Shown: one piece after another, positions 17,403 through 27,400 of the stretch
Layout of the letters: each line of letters starts with the position of its first letter
Position numbering within the stretch: the first letter of the stretch is position 1
DNA from: DASRAU01 sp035638075
GTDB lineage: Bacteria > Acidobacteriota > Polarisedimenticolia > Gp22-AA2
Direction of reading: 5' to 3'
Assembly (NCBI GenBank): GCA_035638075.1
Contig: DASRAU010000021.1
Coordinates: 62,001-126,000 of the forward strand
DNA length: 64,000 nucleotides
Notes under the pieces: generated by a model
The model's input: the letters and a program-made list of their open reading frames with translations, nothing else
Databases searched by the model: none
What the model was told of the DNA's origin: nothing
Program-made: the position numbers and the translations under genes

Positions 17403-18194
17403 TCAGCGGGGCAGGACGACCTTGGCGTTCTGCTCCAGCGGAACCTGCAGGACGTCCTCGACCTTGATGCGGGCTTCGCGGCCCTTGGTCGTGCCGGCGA
17501 CCGCGGTGCCGATCGCCGCGCCGACCGCAGCGCCGCCGCCGGTGCTCTTGCCGAGCGCCTTGCCGAGGAGGGCGCCGCCGACGGCGCTGCCGCCGATGAT
17601 CGCGCCCTTCTTGGCCGCGCTGCCCTCCGCCGCCTTGGTGTAGCCGGCGGAGATGGCCGACTTGTGACCGCCCGGCGCCACGACGCTCGTGAACTGCAGC
17701 GACAGCGCGCCGCCGGTCTCCTTGAAACCCTTCGAGGCCGACTTCACGTCGCTGACGGTGCCGTGCACCTGGCTTCCCTCGGGGAACGCGACGCGATCGC
17801 CGACGGTGATCGACTGCTTCAGCGTGGCCACCACCTGATCGCCGACCTGGGCGGTCTCGGAGGTGAGCTCGGCCGGAAACGCCAGCGCGAGCTGGGTGCC
17901 GGCCGGAACCGTCACCGTCACGGAATTCGGAACGGCCGGCGCCGGGGCGGCGGCATGGTGCTCCTCGGGGATGGCGCTCGTGTGCGAACGGCTTGGGGCG
18001 GGCGCCGCCGGAGGCGGAGCCACGGGTGCAGCCGCCTGCTCCTGGGCGGGCGGCGGCGGTGCCGGCTGCTCCGCGGGCGGCGGAGCCTGTTGAGCGGTCT
18101 GATCGGCCGGCGGCTGGGCGCTCTGACCACATCCCACGACGCCACACAGCATCACGCACGCGATCAGCAAGGCGACAGGCGTGAATCGATTCAT
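17403..18194 (-). CDS. Gly-zipper lipoprotein with Pro/Ala-rich linker
   Basis: A 263-residue lipoprotein: signal ending VVGC at residue 22, then about 65 residues of Pro/Ala/Gln-rich linker suited to crossing the cell wall. A compact beta domain follows (SVTVTVPAGTQLALAFPAEL through DRVAFPEGSQVHGTVSDV). A glycine-zipper membrane segment (GAIIGGSAVGGALLGKALG, then GAAVGAAIGTAVAG) and a short beta tail end the protein. The beta domain resembles envelope proteins with a pilus-assembly or SH3-like fold, but I cannot name a family. It has its own promoter (18258-18230) and a GAGGAGGGAC ribosome site. It is probably an envelope structural or stress lipoprotein. Confidence 0.6.
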   Translation of the reverse strand: MNRFTPVALLIACVMLCGVVGCGQSAQPPADQTAQQAPPPAEQPAPPPPAQEQAAAPVAPPPAAPAPSRSHTSAIPEEHHAAAPAPAVPNSVTVTVPAGTQLALAFPAELTSETAQVGDQVVATLKQSITVGDRVAFPEGSQVHGTVSDVKSASKGFKETGGALSLQFTSVVAPGGHKSAISAGYTKAAEGSAAKKGAIIGGSAVGGALLGKALGKSTGGGAAVGAAIGTAVAGTTKGREARIKVEDVLQVPLEQNAKVVLPR

Positions 18195-18648
18195 GGAAAA
18201 AGTCCCTCCTCAATGAGTCCGACGGGCTCTATATAGCCGCTCGATCTCCGCCCGTCAAATCCTCTCTGCCTGCTTCGGTTTTCCGGATCTCCATCCAAGA
18301 TCCGGTTGATTGGATGTCGTCAGCCTCTCTCGAAGCCCACGAATACCGGGATACACCCTACCGAAACATACGGATCGTGCGGTTTTTGCCTCATATCGTT
18401 GAGCCGATTTCGCTTGGCAATCAACTTGCTCTTGGCGGCCCCCGGGTGGGGCCGCATTCCGAATTCCCGCCCGCCTCAACACCTCAAAGATTCATCGCAA
18501 GTCGTCAGAAGTCGCAGGTCGCGCTCGACCGCCTCGCCGGGTCACTCGTCCCCGGCGGACGCGGCCCCCGGTGGCCCGGGGACCCATCAGGGAGACGGGG
18601 GGCCTCATGCGTCTTTCTTTCAAACTAGTCTGGGGAGGAGCACCGGGA
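18195..18648. other. Divergent intergenic region, 454 bases
   Basis: It holds the minus-strand promoter of the Gly-zipper lipoprotein at its left end and the GGGGAGGAG ribosome site of the porin-like gene at its right end (18632-18640). The middle is less GC-rich than the surroundings, with short inverted repeats such as CCG-AAACATA-CGG near 18361, but I recognise no gene, riboswitch or clear plus-strand promoter. Confidence 0.4.
18230..18258 (-). promoter_or_regulatory. Strong promoter of the Gly-zipper lipoprotein
   Basis: Minus strand: TTGACG (18258-18253), a 17-base spacer and TATATA (18235-18230), with about 29 bases of leader after the predicted start. Confidence 0.6.
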
Positions 18649-20064
18649 ATGAGAAAGGTCATCTTCAGTGCGCTCCTGCTCGCGGGCGTGGCGGCGGTTT
18701 TCGCGCCGGTCGTCTTCGCGCAGGAAGAGAAGCCCTTCACCATCCACGGCGAGGTTCGCACGCGGATGGAGTACACGAACAACGGCAACGATTTCACGGA
18801 CTCCGGCACGGACCCGGGCCTGGGCTCCAATGACGACCAGGCCAGCTACTGGCCGTACCGCATCCGGATCGCGGCCGAGGGCCACTTCACCAAGAACGTC
18901 AGCGCCTGGATCGAGCTGCAGAACGCGGGCGTTTTCGGCGGCGACTTCACGGGCCCGGTGAAGAACGGCAACGTGTTCGGCTTCGCGGCCGATTCCGGCG
19001 TCAGCCTGTACCAGGGGAACCTGACCCTGGACAAGCTCTGGAGCGATCACTTCAGCCTGACCTTCGGCCGGACCGAGCTGGTGAAGGGCAACGAGCTGCA
19101 CCTCGGTGACCTCGACTTCTACGCCGGGATCGTCCACGACGGCGTGATCGCCAACTGGGACCTGAAGAAGGTGGACATCACCGGCTGGTACACCCGTCCG
19201 GTCGAGGGCAGCGCCTTCCACCCCGACAACTCGATTCCGCCTTCCGCGGTGCTCGTCACCGGGACCCCGGCGACGGATTACTTCTGGGGCGCCTACGTGA
19301 CCTGGGACATCGCCAAGGAGCAGGGGCTCGACCTCTACTTCATGGAGAACCGGAATCGCGCCTTCGGTGTCGATACCCCGACCACGGTCGACATGGTGGG
19401 CGCCCGCTGGTTCCATGACAACGTCACGAAGAACGGCGCGGTCTGGAACGCCGAGGTGGCCCAGCAGTTCGGGCAGATCAGCGACCTCTCCACGCCGGGC
19501 GTGTTCGAGGCCGGCGCCGATCTCTCCGGCACGGTCATCGAGGCGATGTTCGGCTGGAACTTCAAGGCCGGGAACATCATCCACCGGCCGTACGGGAAGT
19601 TCGAGTCGGCGAGCGGCAACAAGACCCCGTCCGGCGGCGGTCTCGACGACAAGGACGAGGGCTTCCGTCCGTTCTTCACCGACTTCCACAACCGTCTCGG
19701 TCACGGCGACTGGTTCGCGCTGACCGGCGGCAACCCGTCGTTCGCCGGCGCCGGTCTCGCGGGCGCGGGCGGCGGCGGCATCCAGGCGTTCGCCCTCGGC
19801 TACACCGGCTGGACGGGCCGTCACTCGTGGGGCGCGGAGTTCTGGGACTACTCGCTGGACCAGGACACCGACCTCGGCCCGGTCGACGGCACCACGAGCG
19901 ACCTGGGCACGGCCATCGACCTGTTCTACGGCTTCAACTACACGAAGAACGTCACCTTCGAGGCTTCGTGGTCGCAGTTCTCGCCGGACGACGCCCTGAC
20001 CGGCGCCGCCGGTCCGGACGACTCGGCGATGCGGCTCTACGGCCAGGCGCGCCTCCGCTTCTAA
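18649..20064 (+). CDS. Outer-membrane porin-like beta-barrel (alginate-export type)
   Basis: A 471-residue secreted protein: signal peptide ending at VVFAQ, then HGEVRTRMEYTNNGNDF and about 16-18 alternating hydrophobic/polar strands rich in Trp, Tyr and Phe. It ends in an aromatic C-terminal strand (RLYGQARLRF) as BamA substrates do. The pattern (Arg-rich first strand, RIRIAAEGHF, SLTFGRTELV) matches alginate-export/phosphate-selective-like porins found in many Gram-negatives. It should form a channel in the outer membrane; the solute is not deducible. The ATG at 18649 follows GGGGAGGAG; an upstream ATG at 18571 lacks these features. A perfect terminator follows the stop. Confidence 0.8.
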   Translation: MRKVIFSALLLAGVAAVFAPVVFAQEEKPFTIHGEVRTRMEYTNNGNDFTDSGTDPGLGSNDDQASYWPYRIRIAAEGHFTKNVSAWIELQNAGVFGGDFTGPVKNGNVFGFAADSGVSLYQGNLTLDKLWSDHFSLTFGRTELVKGNELHLGDLDFYAGIVHDGVIANWDLKKVDITGWYTRPVEGSAFHPDNSIPPSAVLVTGTPATDYFWGAYVTWDIAKEQGLDLYFMENRNRAFGVDTPTTVDMVGARWFHDNVTKNGAVWNAEVAQQFGQISDLSTPGVFEAGADLSGTVIEAMFGWNFKAGNIIHRPYGKFESASGNKTPSGGGLDDKDEGFRPFFTDFHNRLGHGDWFALTGGNPSFAGAGLAGAGGGGIQAFALGYTGWTGRHSWGAEFWDYSLDQDTDLGPVDGTTSDLGTAIDLFYGFNYTKNVTFEASWSQFSPDDALTGAAGPDDSAMRLYGQARLRF

Positions 20065-20088
20065 GCGCGGCTGTTCGGCATTTCCCGA

Positions 20089-20119
20089 CCCCCGCGGGGC
20101 TTCCCCGCGGGGGTTTTTT
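20089..20119 (+). terminator. Strong intrinsic terminator, overlapping the aroA stop
   Basis: CCCCCGCGGGG, a 3-base loop, CCCCGCGGGGG, then TTTTTT (20114-20119). The last two T residues are also part of the aroA stop codon on the other strand (20118-20120). Confidence 0.9.
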
Positions 20120-21410
20120 ATTGTCCGGTGAGCCTGGCGAAGTCGTCCCAGAACCCGGGATACGACTTGGCGACGCAGGCGGGGTCGAGCACCGTCGTGC
20201 CCGGCACGCGCAGCCCCGCGACGGCGAAGGCCATGGCCATGCGGTGATCGCCGCGCGGGTCGATGGCGCCGCCGTGGAGCGGCCGCGCCCGGATGGTCAG
20301 GCCGTCTTCCGCGGTCTCCGCGTGCCCACCGAGCGCGCCGATGCCGGCCACGAGGGCCTCGATGCGATCGCTCTCCTTGAACCTCAAGTGAGGCACGCCA
20401 TGGATGCGGGTCGGTCCATCGGCGAAGAGCGCCAGCACCGCCACCGTCGGAGCGAGGTCCGGCATGCCGGCGAGATCCGCGTCCACGGCGCGGAGGCGAT
20501 CGGGGCCTTCCACCGTGATGCTTCCGCCCGTCTCCACGCGGCAACCCATGCGGCGCAGAAGCTCGAGGATCCCCGCGTCTCCCTGGCGCGAATCCGCGTC
20601 GAGCCCTTCGACCTCGACACGCCCCGGGACGATCGCCGCCGCCGCGAAAAGATAAGAGGCGGACGACCAGTCGCCTTCGATCACGATGTCCGTCGCGCGA
20701 TAGGACCGTCCCGGCGCCACGGAGAACCGCTCGGCGGTCCTGCCGACCTCGACCCCGAAGCGGCGCATCACGCTTGCGGTCAGCTCGACATACGGTCGCG
20801 ACACCAGCGCTCCTTCGATGCCGACGTCGATCCCCTGCTCCAGGCGGGGCGCGGCCATGAGGAGGGCCGAGATGAACTGGCTGCTGCGCGCGCCCGACAG
20901 GGAGATGGCGCCGCCGCGCGGCCGGCCGCCACCGACGCGGATCGGCGGGCAGCCGTTGCCGCGCACCGATTCCGCCTCCATCCCGAGCCCGCGGAGCGCG
21001 CCGAGCAGATCCTCGATGGGCCTCTGCCGCATGCGGGGGCCGCCGTCGAGGAGGCGCGGATCGGGCTCGACCGCCAGGCGGGCCGCCAGGAAGCGCATGG
21101 CGGTGCCGGCGTTGCCGAGCATCAAGGCCATCCCTGCGCCCCGCCCGGCCTCTCCCCCGGCCACTTCGAGAGCGGCCGCGTCCTCGACGCACGCGACGAT
21201 GCGCGTGCCGCAGGCCGCGAGCGCGTCGCGCAGGAGCAGCCCGTCCTCGCCGAGCAGCGGCCGGACGAGACGCGACTTTCCCGGGCACAGCGATGCGATG
21301 AGGAGGGCCCGCTGGGTGACGCTCTTGGAGGGCGGTGCCGTCAGGCGCGCCCGCACCGTGCGGACGGCGCCGATCTCGCGCCTCACGATTCCGTCACCGT
21401 GATGCATCAT
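20118..21410 (-). CDS. aroA: EPSP synthase (3-phosphoshikimate 1-carboxyvinyltransferase)
   Basis: A 430-residue enzyme of the shikimate pathway that joins shikimate-3-phosphate and PEP. Recognised by the substrate-binding PPSKSVTQRALL, LGNAGTAMRFL (with the PEP-site Gly-Asn-Ala-Gly-Thr), LSGARSSQFISALLMAA, RFKESDRIEALVAGI and DPRGDHRMAMAFAVAGL. Length and order are typical of the two-domain inside-out barrel. Ala follows the Gly of the PEP loop as in glyphosate-sensitive enzymes, but sensitivity is not something I can judge. It stands alone between convergent and divergent neighbours. The start is taken as the ATG at 21410; a second ATG follows immediately. Confidence 0.95.
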   Translation of the reverse strand: MMHHGDGIVRREIGAVRTVRARLTAPPSKSVTQRALLIASLCPGKSRLVRPLLGEDGLLLRDALAACGTRIVACVEDAAALEVAGGEAGRGAGMALMLGNAGTAMRFLAARLAVEPDPRLLDGGPRMRQRPIEDLLGALRGLGMEAESVRGNGCPPIRVGGGRPRGGAISLSGARSSQFISALLMAAPRLEQGIDVGIEGALVSRPYVELTASVMRRFGVEVGRTAERFSVAPGRSYRATDIVIEGDWSSASYLFAAAAIVPGRVEVEGLDADSRQGDAGILELLRRMGCRVETGGSITVEGPDRLRAVDADLAGMPDLAPTVAVLALFADGPTRIHGVPHLRFKESDRIEALVAGIGALGGHAETAEDGLTIRARPLHGGAIDPRGDHRMAMAFAVAGLRVPGTTVLDPACVAKSYPGFWDDFARLTGQ

Positions 21411-21413
21411 GTC

Positions 21414-21443
21414 TTGACGATGGGGCCCCGGCGTTCCTATGTT
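21414..21443 (+). promoter_or_regulatory. Promoter of the VWFA-related gene
   Basis: TTGACG (21414-21419), an 18-base spacer and TATGTT (21438-21443). The box overlaps an in-frame ATG at 21439, arguing that this ATG is not the translation start. Confidence 0.45.
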
Positions 21444-21483
21444 GGAAATGCCGGCATGTTCCGGACCGGCCTGGTGCCCCCGC

Positions 21484-23037
21484 TTGCGTCACGCTTTCGT
21501 CCTCGCGCTCGCCCTGCTTCCGGCCGCTTCCGCCGCTCTTGCCGGCGCGCCGCCGGCGCCGAAGGGCTGGCCGGAAGGGGTCCAGAGTCCCGACGACCGC
21601 GGCTTCGCGATCGTGCTGACGAGCCCGGTCGATCCGTGGCTGCACGGGAAACAGACCCTCCGCGTCGAGACGATGATCCCACGAGACGACACCGTGGATC
21701 AGGTCGATTTCTTCGTGGACCGGCACCTGGTCTTCGTGGACACCGACGAGCCGTACAGCACGACCTTCGAGTTCGGCCCCGAGATCCGCCGCCACACGAT
21801 CGAGGTGAAGGCGCTGACGCACGAGGGCCGGCGCGCCCGCGTGTCGTTCGTGTCGCGATCGGCGGACCTCGCGGAGAACGCGCCGGGGCGCGTCGTCACC
21901 TTCGCGGCGATGGTGCGCGACACCGCCGGGCAGCCGGTGGATCGCCTCGACGTGAGCGATTTCTCGCTCACCGAAGGGACGGCGCCGCAGGGCATCGTGC
22001 ACTTCCTCGCGGGACCGGCGCCGACGTCGATCGCGGTCGTCGTCGATCCGGCGGTGGCGGACGCGGCGCGCGAGCCGATGGTCCGCTTCCTGCGCCAGCT
22101 CCCGCCCCACCAGGCGCTGGCCGTGTTCGGACCGGGCGGATCCTCAGGTCCCGCGGCGCCGGGTGGCGCCGCCAACGGCGAGACCGACGCGGCTCTGCGC
22201 CGGAAAGAGACATCCGCGGAGCCCGCGAAGGAAGGTGGGAAGCCTTGGCTCGTGGTCCCGCGCGCCGAGCCGTCGCCTTTCACCTATGACGTCGCATCCA
22301 TCCTGGCCGCGTTCGACACGCCCGCCGCGCCCGCACCTGATGTCGTCCCGGCGGAGAGTCACGCGGCCAACCACCGATCGGCGGGCACGCCACCGGTCCC
22401 GTCGTGGTCCGAGCTGGCGGCACGTGCCTCCGCCGCCCTGGCCCAGCGACCGGGCCCCCGCCTGCTGCTCGTGATCGCGCCCGTGGCGCCTTTCGGTGAC
22501 GAGCCGCTCGGACCGCCTTTGCCGGCGGCGTTCCTGGAAACGAAGAACGGCGCGAAAGCCTCGGCCGTCCCCGCCGTGCCGGCCGGCGCGAAGACGCCGC
22601 CCGTGGACATCGACCCCCTGACCGCGGCCATCGAAGCCGTGCGCAGGAGCGGCGCATCGCTGCGCATTCTCGCCCTGCCGGCCCCGCCCGAGCGGCCCTG
22701 GAGCGATGCGAAGAAGACGGAGCGGGCGCTCTCGGAGGCGGCCGCCGACACCGGCGGCGACTACGACACGGCTTTCGATGCGACGGCGATCGCCCGGGCC
22801 CTCGATGCCGTGACCGAGACCCTGCGCCACCAGTACATCGTGTCGTACGTCCGCGCGCCCGGTGAGCACGGGGGCTTCAAGCCACTCGAGCTGGAAGTCC
22901 GCGGCCGGGATCGGTCGGTCGAAGCGCCCCGCTCGGTCTTCCTCGGAGAGGAGACACCACCGCCTCCGAACAAGTCCACCGCGACGGCGAACAAAACCAC
23001 CGCGACGACGCAGGCGCCGGCGGCACCGAAACCGTAA
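21484..23037 (+). CDS. Secreted VWFA-related protein (Acidobacteria-type)
   Basis: About 517 residues from a TTG at 21484 that directly begins a signal peptide (RHAFVLALALLPAASAALAG). A beta-sandwich N-domain (PWLHGKQTLRVETMIP to VDFFVDRHLVFVDT) precedes VVTFAAMVRDTAGQPVDRL and DVSDFSLTEG, the lead-in typical of VWFA-related proteins abundant in Acidobacteria. The A-domain itself is degenerate: TSIAVVVDPAV stands where DxSxS metal ligands would be, so metal binding is probably lost. A long Ala/Pro-rich segment and a closing QYIVSYVRAPGEHGGFKPLE follow. In-frame ATGs at 21439 and 21448 are alternatives, but the first lies inside a -10 box. Confidence 0.65.
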   Translation: MRHAFVLALALLPAASAALAGAPPAPKGWPEGVQSPDDRGFAIVLTSPVDPWLHGKQTLRVETMIPRDDTVDQVDFFVDRHLVFVDTDEPYSTTFEFGPEIRRHTIEVKALTHEGRRARVSFVSRSADLAENAPGRVVTFAAMVRDTAGQPVDRLDVSDFSLTEGTAPQGIVHFLAGPAPTSIAVVVDPAVADAAREPMVRFLRQLPPHQALAVFGPGGSSGPAAPGGAANGETDAALRRKETSAEPAKEGGKPWLVVPRAEPSPFTYDVASILAAFDTPAAPAPDVVPAESHAANHRSAGTPPVPSWSELAARASAALAQRPGPRLLLVIAPVAPFGDEPLGPPLPAAFLETKNGAKASAVPAVPAGAKTPPVDIDPLTAAIEAVRRSGASLRILALPAPPERPWSDAKKTERALSEAAADTGGDYDTAFDATAIARALDAVTETLRHQYIVSYVRAPGEHGGFKPLELEVRGRDRSVEAPRSVFLGEETPPPPNKSTATANKTTATTQAPAAPKP

Positions 23038-23079
23038 CAGCCGAACCGATGGGGTTGGGGCGACCGCGGCGCCGCGGCG

Positions 23080-23286
23080 CTACCGGGGCGACTGGGGAGC
23101 CGGTTCCCCGTCCCCGTCACTGCCCGGGAGCGGGCGCCGCACGACGACCGGGGGGTCGGAGTCCTTCTCGCCACCCGACCAGTTGATCGATCGGCATTCG
23201 GCGAGCAGCTCGCAGCGGACGCACTCCTTCATCTTGTGGAGGGTGGAAATGACGGTTCCGAAACAATCCTTGGCGATCCGCGGCAA
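23080..23286 (-). CDS. Small four-Cys protein, 68 aa
   Basis: Unrecognised. The frame starts at TTG (23286-23284), six bases after GGAGG, and reads MPRIAKDCFGTVISTLHKMK, then ECVRCELLAECRSINW, and a charged/Pro tail. Cys at 8, 22, 25 and 31 form a CX13CX2CX5C set that could bind zinc or an Fe-S cluster. It has its own promoter upstream, TTGACA-N16-TAGATT (23369-23342), divergent from and overlapping that of the next plus-strand gene. Promoter, ribosome site and Cys spacing argue it is real although short. The frame stays open upstream to 23490, but that part lies before the promoter. Confidence 0.5.
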   Translation of the reverse strand: MPRIAKDCFGTVISTLHKMKECVRCELLAECRSINWSGGEKDSDPPVVVRRPLPGSDGDGEPAPQSPR

Positions 23287-23341
23287 AGAGCCCTCCGGCG
23301 GCACCGCGACCAGCGTCGCGGACGATCGGCAGCGTGGAGAT

Positions 23342-23369
23342 AATCTATTGGCCCGGCGACGGCTGTCAA
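23342..23369 (-). promoter_or_regulatory. Promoter of the small Cys protein
   Basis: Minus strand: TTGACA (23369-23364), a 16-base spacer and TAGATT (23347-23342). Its -35 overlaps that of the opposing promoter. Confidence 0.5.
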
Positions 23370-23392
23370 CCTCGGAAATCGCGCGGTATACT
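23363..23392 (+). promoter_or_regulatory. Promoter of the TPR/peptidase operon
   Basis: CTGTCA (23363-23368), an 18-base spacer and TATACT (23387-23392), eight bases before the TTG start at 23401. The -35 positions overlap the divergent minus-strand promoter. Confidence 0.45.
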
Positions 23393-23400
23393 CGCCGCGT

Positions 23401-24420
23401 TTGCTGTGGAAAACGCTTCAACTCCCGCGCCCGCGCCTGATCCTCGCGGTCTGGCTGTCGGCGTTGCCGGCGGCGTGGGGCGTCGTGCATGCGGCGGAAG
23501 AAACCTCACCGCGGGCTCTCATGCGCTACGGGGTCGAGGCCGCCCGCGGCGGCTTGTGGCGCGAGGCGCTGGCCCGATGGGAGCGAGCCGTGCAGACGGA
23601 CGCCGAGAATCCGCGTCTCCGGAACAACCTCGCGGTCGCCTACGAGGCCGCGGGCCGCATGGCCGACGCCGGACGCGCGTACGCCGAAGCCCGTAAGCAA
23701 TTCCCCGAATCCAAGGAGGTGCGCGACAACCAGGAGTCCTTCCTGGCGCTCCATCCCGAACTCAAGGAGGACATCCCCGGTCCCGTGCCGCCGGCCACCA
23801 AGCACAAGGGCAAGGTGACGCGAGTCACACTCTTCGTCCCCACGCCCGAGCACATCGACATGACGGGGATCCGGCACGTCCTGGTGACCAGGATGGTCAT
23901 CGACGAGGAGCCGGACGAGCTCGACCTCAGCAAGGAGCTGGTCGGGGTGCTGCGGCGCGACTGGCGCAACCGCACCACGCTCGACATGCTCGACGTCGAC
24001 CCGCCGGCCCTGCCGGAGCAGCCGATCCGCGACCTGCTCGCCAACACCGGCTTCTGGCGCAAGCTCGCCGAGCGCTACGACGCGGATCTCGTGGTCTCGG
24101 GCGAGGCGGGCTTCAAGACCGCCGACCGCTCGGGCTACGTGTCGGTGGACGAGATCTCGCCGATGACCGGGCAGCGCGTGCGCCGCACCCGCTTCGTCAC
24201 CCGCGAAGCGTTCCTGCTCGACCTGCACCTCTTCTTCCTCAAGGGAGACACGGGGGAGCTGCTGTACGAGGACCATTTCAGCGGCGAGCACACGTACGAC
24301 GGCGCCGGGTTCGATCGGCTGTCGGGGCTCTTCATGCTGTACGACGAGATGTCCGGCGACATCCGCGGCATCGTTTCCCCCGGGGTGCGGTCCCTGCCGC
24401 GCTCCCTGTTCGAGGAATGA
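23401..24420 (+). CDS. Exported TPR protein coupled to the peptidase/barrel gene
   Basis: A 339-residue protein with a signal peptide (LILAVWLSALPAAWGVVHAA), then two TPR-like repeats (ALMRYGVEAARGGLWREALA; PRLRNNLAVAYEAAGRMADA) up to residue 110. A conserved-looking alpha/beta domain follows (KVTRVTLFVPTPEHIDMTGI, ADLVVSGEAGFKTADRSGYV, LLDLHLFFLKGDTGELLYED), reminiscent of proteins that gather stress or lipoprotein-assembly functions, but no family is certain. The start is TTG at 23401, two bases after the predicted transcript start, so it may be leaderless. Its stop overlaps the next start as ATGA, implying the two products work together at the envelope. Confidence 0.65.
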   Translation: MLWKTLQLPRPRLILAVWLSALPAAWGVVHAAEETSPRALMRYGVEAARGGLWREALARWERAVQTDAENPRLRNNLAVAYEAAGRMADAGRAYAEARKQFPESKEVRDNQESFLALHPELKEDIPGPVPPATKHKGKVTRVTLFVPTPEHIDMTGIRHVLVTRMVIDEEPDELDLSKELVGVLRRDWRNRTTLDMLDVDPPALPEQPIRDLLANTGFWRKLAERYDADLVVSGEAGFKTADRSGYVSVDEISPMTGQRVRRTRFVTREAFLLDLHLFFLKGDTGELLYEDHFSGEHTYDGAGFDRLSGLFMLYDEMSGDIRGIVSPGVRSLPRSLFEE

Positions 24421-27400
24421 TCCGGCCCGGGCGCGCCCTGGGTGTCGCCGTGGCGGCGGCGCTCCTCCTCCTGCTCCTGCCGGCGCAGGCGCACGCTTTC
24501 GGCAAGAACAAGATCGTCTACCAGGACTTCAAGTGGAGCATCTACAAGGCGCCCCACTTCGACGTCTACTACTACCCGGAGGAGGCGCCGATGCTCGAGC
24601 AGGTCGTCTCCTTCGCCGAGTCGCAGTACACGCGCCTGTCGCAGATCCTCGACCACGAGATCAAGTTCCGCATCAACCTGATCGTCTACCGCACCCACGC
24701 CGAGTTCGAGCAGACCAACATCTCGCTCGGCTTCATCCCGCAGTACGTGGCGGCATTCTCCGAGCCGCTCGCCGACCGGATGGTGGTGCCCCTCGATCTC
24801 CCCCCGGACGAGCTGTACGCGCTGTTCGGGCACGAGCTGACGCACGTCTTCCAGTTCAGCCTGCTGTACCAGGAGTCGGTGTCGCGCGCCTTCCGCAGCA
24901 ACGCGCCGGGCTGGGTCATGGAGGGGATGGCGTCCTACATGGCGCAGGACGAATCCTCGCTCGACCTGATGATCATCCGCGACGCGGTGATCTACGGCCT
25001 CATCCCGCCGATCCACCGGGTGCAGGTCACCAACTTCCTGACCTACCGCTTCGGCCACGCCGCCTTCGCCTTCATCGAGGAGAAATACGGCCAGGAGGGG
25101 CTGCGCACCTTCATCGCCGAGTTCCGCAAGAGCCTCCTGACCAACAACATCGAGAAGCCGATCCAGGACGCCTTCGGCATCGACGGCGACGAGTTCGACC
25201 GGCAGTTCAAGAAATATTTACAAAAGAAGTACCTGCCGATCCTGCTGGAGAAGAAGGAGCCGCAGGACTACGGCCACGAGATCGCCAAGAAAGACCCGCG
25301 CGAGGCGGACGTCGTCAACTTCAGCCCCGCGCTGTCGCCCTCCGGCGATCTGATCGCGGTTTTCACGACGCGGTGGCGCGATCTCGACGCCTGCATCCTG
25401 TCGGCGCGCGACGGCAAGGTGTGGCGCCCGCTCACCAAGGGGTTCACCAACAAGTACGAGGACCTGGTCTACGGCGCCTTCCAGGGGAAGAAGGACCTGA
25501 CGTGGTCGCCCGACGGCGACATGGTGGCGATGTTCGCGCGCAAGGAGAACGAGCGGGTCCTCCTGATCCACAGCGCGGTGGACGGGAACCTCAAGCAGGT
25601 CGTGTCGATCCCCGGGATCGACGACGAGCTCTCCCCCTCCTGGTCGCCGGACAAGAACGTCATCGCGTTCGAGGGGGTGAAGGACGGGGTCACCGACATC
25701 TTCACGTACAACCTGCACACCAAGGCGATCCAGAACCTGACGCAGGACACGTTCTTCGACAGCAACCCCGCCTGGTCGCACGACGGCAAGCAGGTCCTCT
25801 ACAACCGGCGCATCGGTCCCGCGACCAAGGTCTTCATGGTGGACGCGAACGACCCGACGCGGAAGGTGCAGCTGACCTTCGGCGAGAGCGACGACCTGAT
25901 GCCCACCTTCTCGCGCGACGGGAAGACGGTCTACTACACGAGCGACGTGGACGGCGGCATCTACAACCTGCACGCGCTGAGCCTCGAGTCCGGCGACATC
26001 CGGCGGCTGACGAGCCTCGCCGGCGGCGCCTTCACCCCGCAGGAGCTGCCCGACGAAGGCGGGAAGACGTCGCTCGCCTTCTCCGCCTATGCCGAGGGGC
26101 GGCTCAAGATCTACCGCATGCAGCCCGGCGAGCCTGAAGGCGTGAAGCTGGCGGCCGACCAGTCCCAGGAGCCGGCCGATCTGCAGCCGTTCGAGCCGCC
26201 TTTGCGGCTGTCGCTCGACGAGGCGGCCAAGAAGCCGTACGACAAGATCCACTTCCACCTCGAGAACGCCCCGAGCGTGCTCGTCGGCGTCGCCGACGAC
26301 GGGACGCTCCTCGGCAACGCCACGGTGCTGCTGTCGGATCTGCTCGGCGATCGCCGCATGGTGTTCGATTTCCAGTCGGTCTCGACCTTCTCGAACTTCT
26401 TCTACCAGTACCTGAATGTGCGGAAGCGCATGCAGTGGGGGGCGTTCATCCGCGACTACCGCGACTACTACATCGCGCAGTCGGTCAGCACCAATGCCAT
26501 CGCCCGGACGAACGAATCGTTCAGCACGACGGCGGTGGGGGGCACGGTCGCCTGGCCGTTCAACCGCTACTACCGCATCTCCGGGAGCGCCGGCTACACC
26601 ATGCGCTCGTACACCCGCCCGGTCCTGCAGCTCGACGGGACCATCTCGTACCCGTCGACCGACGAGAAGTTCCCGTTCGTCGGCTGGGCGCTCGACGGCG
26701 ACACGACGCGGTACCAGGAGTTCGGCCCGTACCACGGGCAGCGCTACCGACTGTCGCAGTACTACGCCCCGACGGTGCAAATCTCGTCCGGTGACCAGAG
26801 CGTGACGGCCTCGACGCTCAACACCGAGCTCGACTACCGCATCTACCGGAAGGTGACGGCGCGGTCCCTGTTCGCCATCCGGCTGGCGGCCTATGTCAGC
26901 AACGGCGAGGCGTACAACATCTACTCGACGGGCGGTCTCAACTACCTGCGCGGCTACGATTTCAGGGACTTCTACGGCAACCGGGTCGCCTACACCAACA
27001 TCGAGTTCCGTTTCCCGCTCGTGGACGCGCTCGTCTTCCCCGTCGGCATCCTGCGGGACATCCGCGGCTTCGCCTTCCTCGATGTCGCGGCCGCCTGGTT
27101 CCAGGGGGACCTGTTCACCCATCCGGATTCGACGCCCTACCTCACCGATATGGCGGACCCGAAGCACCTCTACGCCCTGGACCAGAACAACAACGTCATC
27201 CCGAAGACCTTCCACTTCTGGGATTCGGAGAACGACAAGCTGGGAGACGGGCGCGGCGCCTATGGATTCGGCTTCAACGTCTTCCTGGGGCCGTTCCAGC
27301 TCACCTGGTCGTACGCGCACCAGCTCGAGAACACCATGGAAGTGTGCGACACCTCGGGAGACGGCGTCTGCGACCCGAAGACGGACGTGCGCCGCATCGA

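Noticed and set aside
18571..18648. Upstream ATG at 18571 as the porin start
   Set aside because: It would bury the signal peptide behind 26 residues and ignore the strong GGGGAGGAG site before the ATG at 18649.
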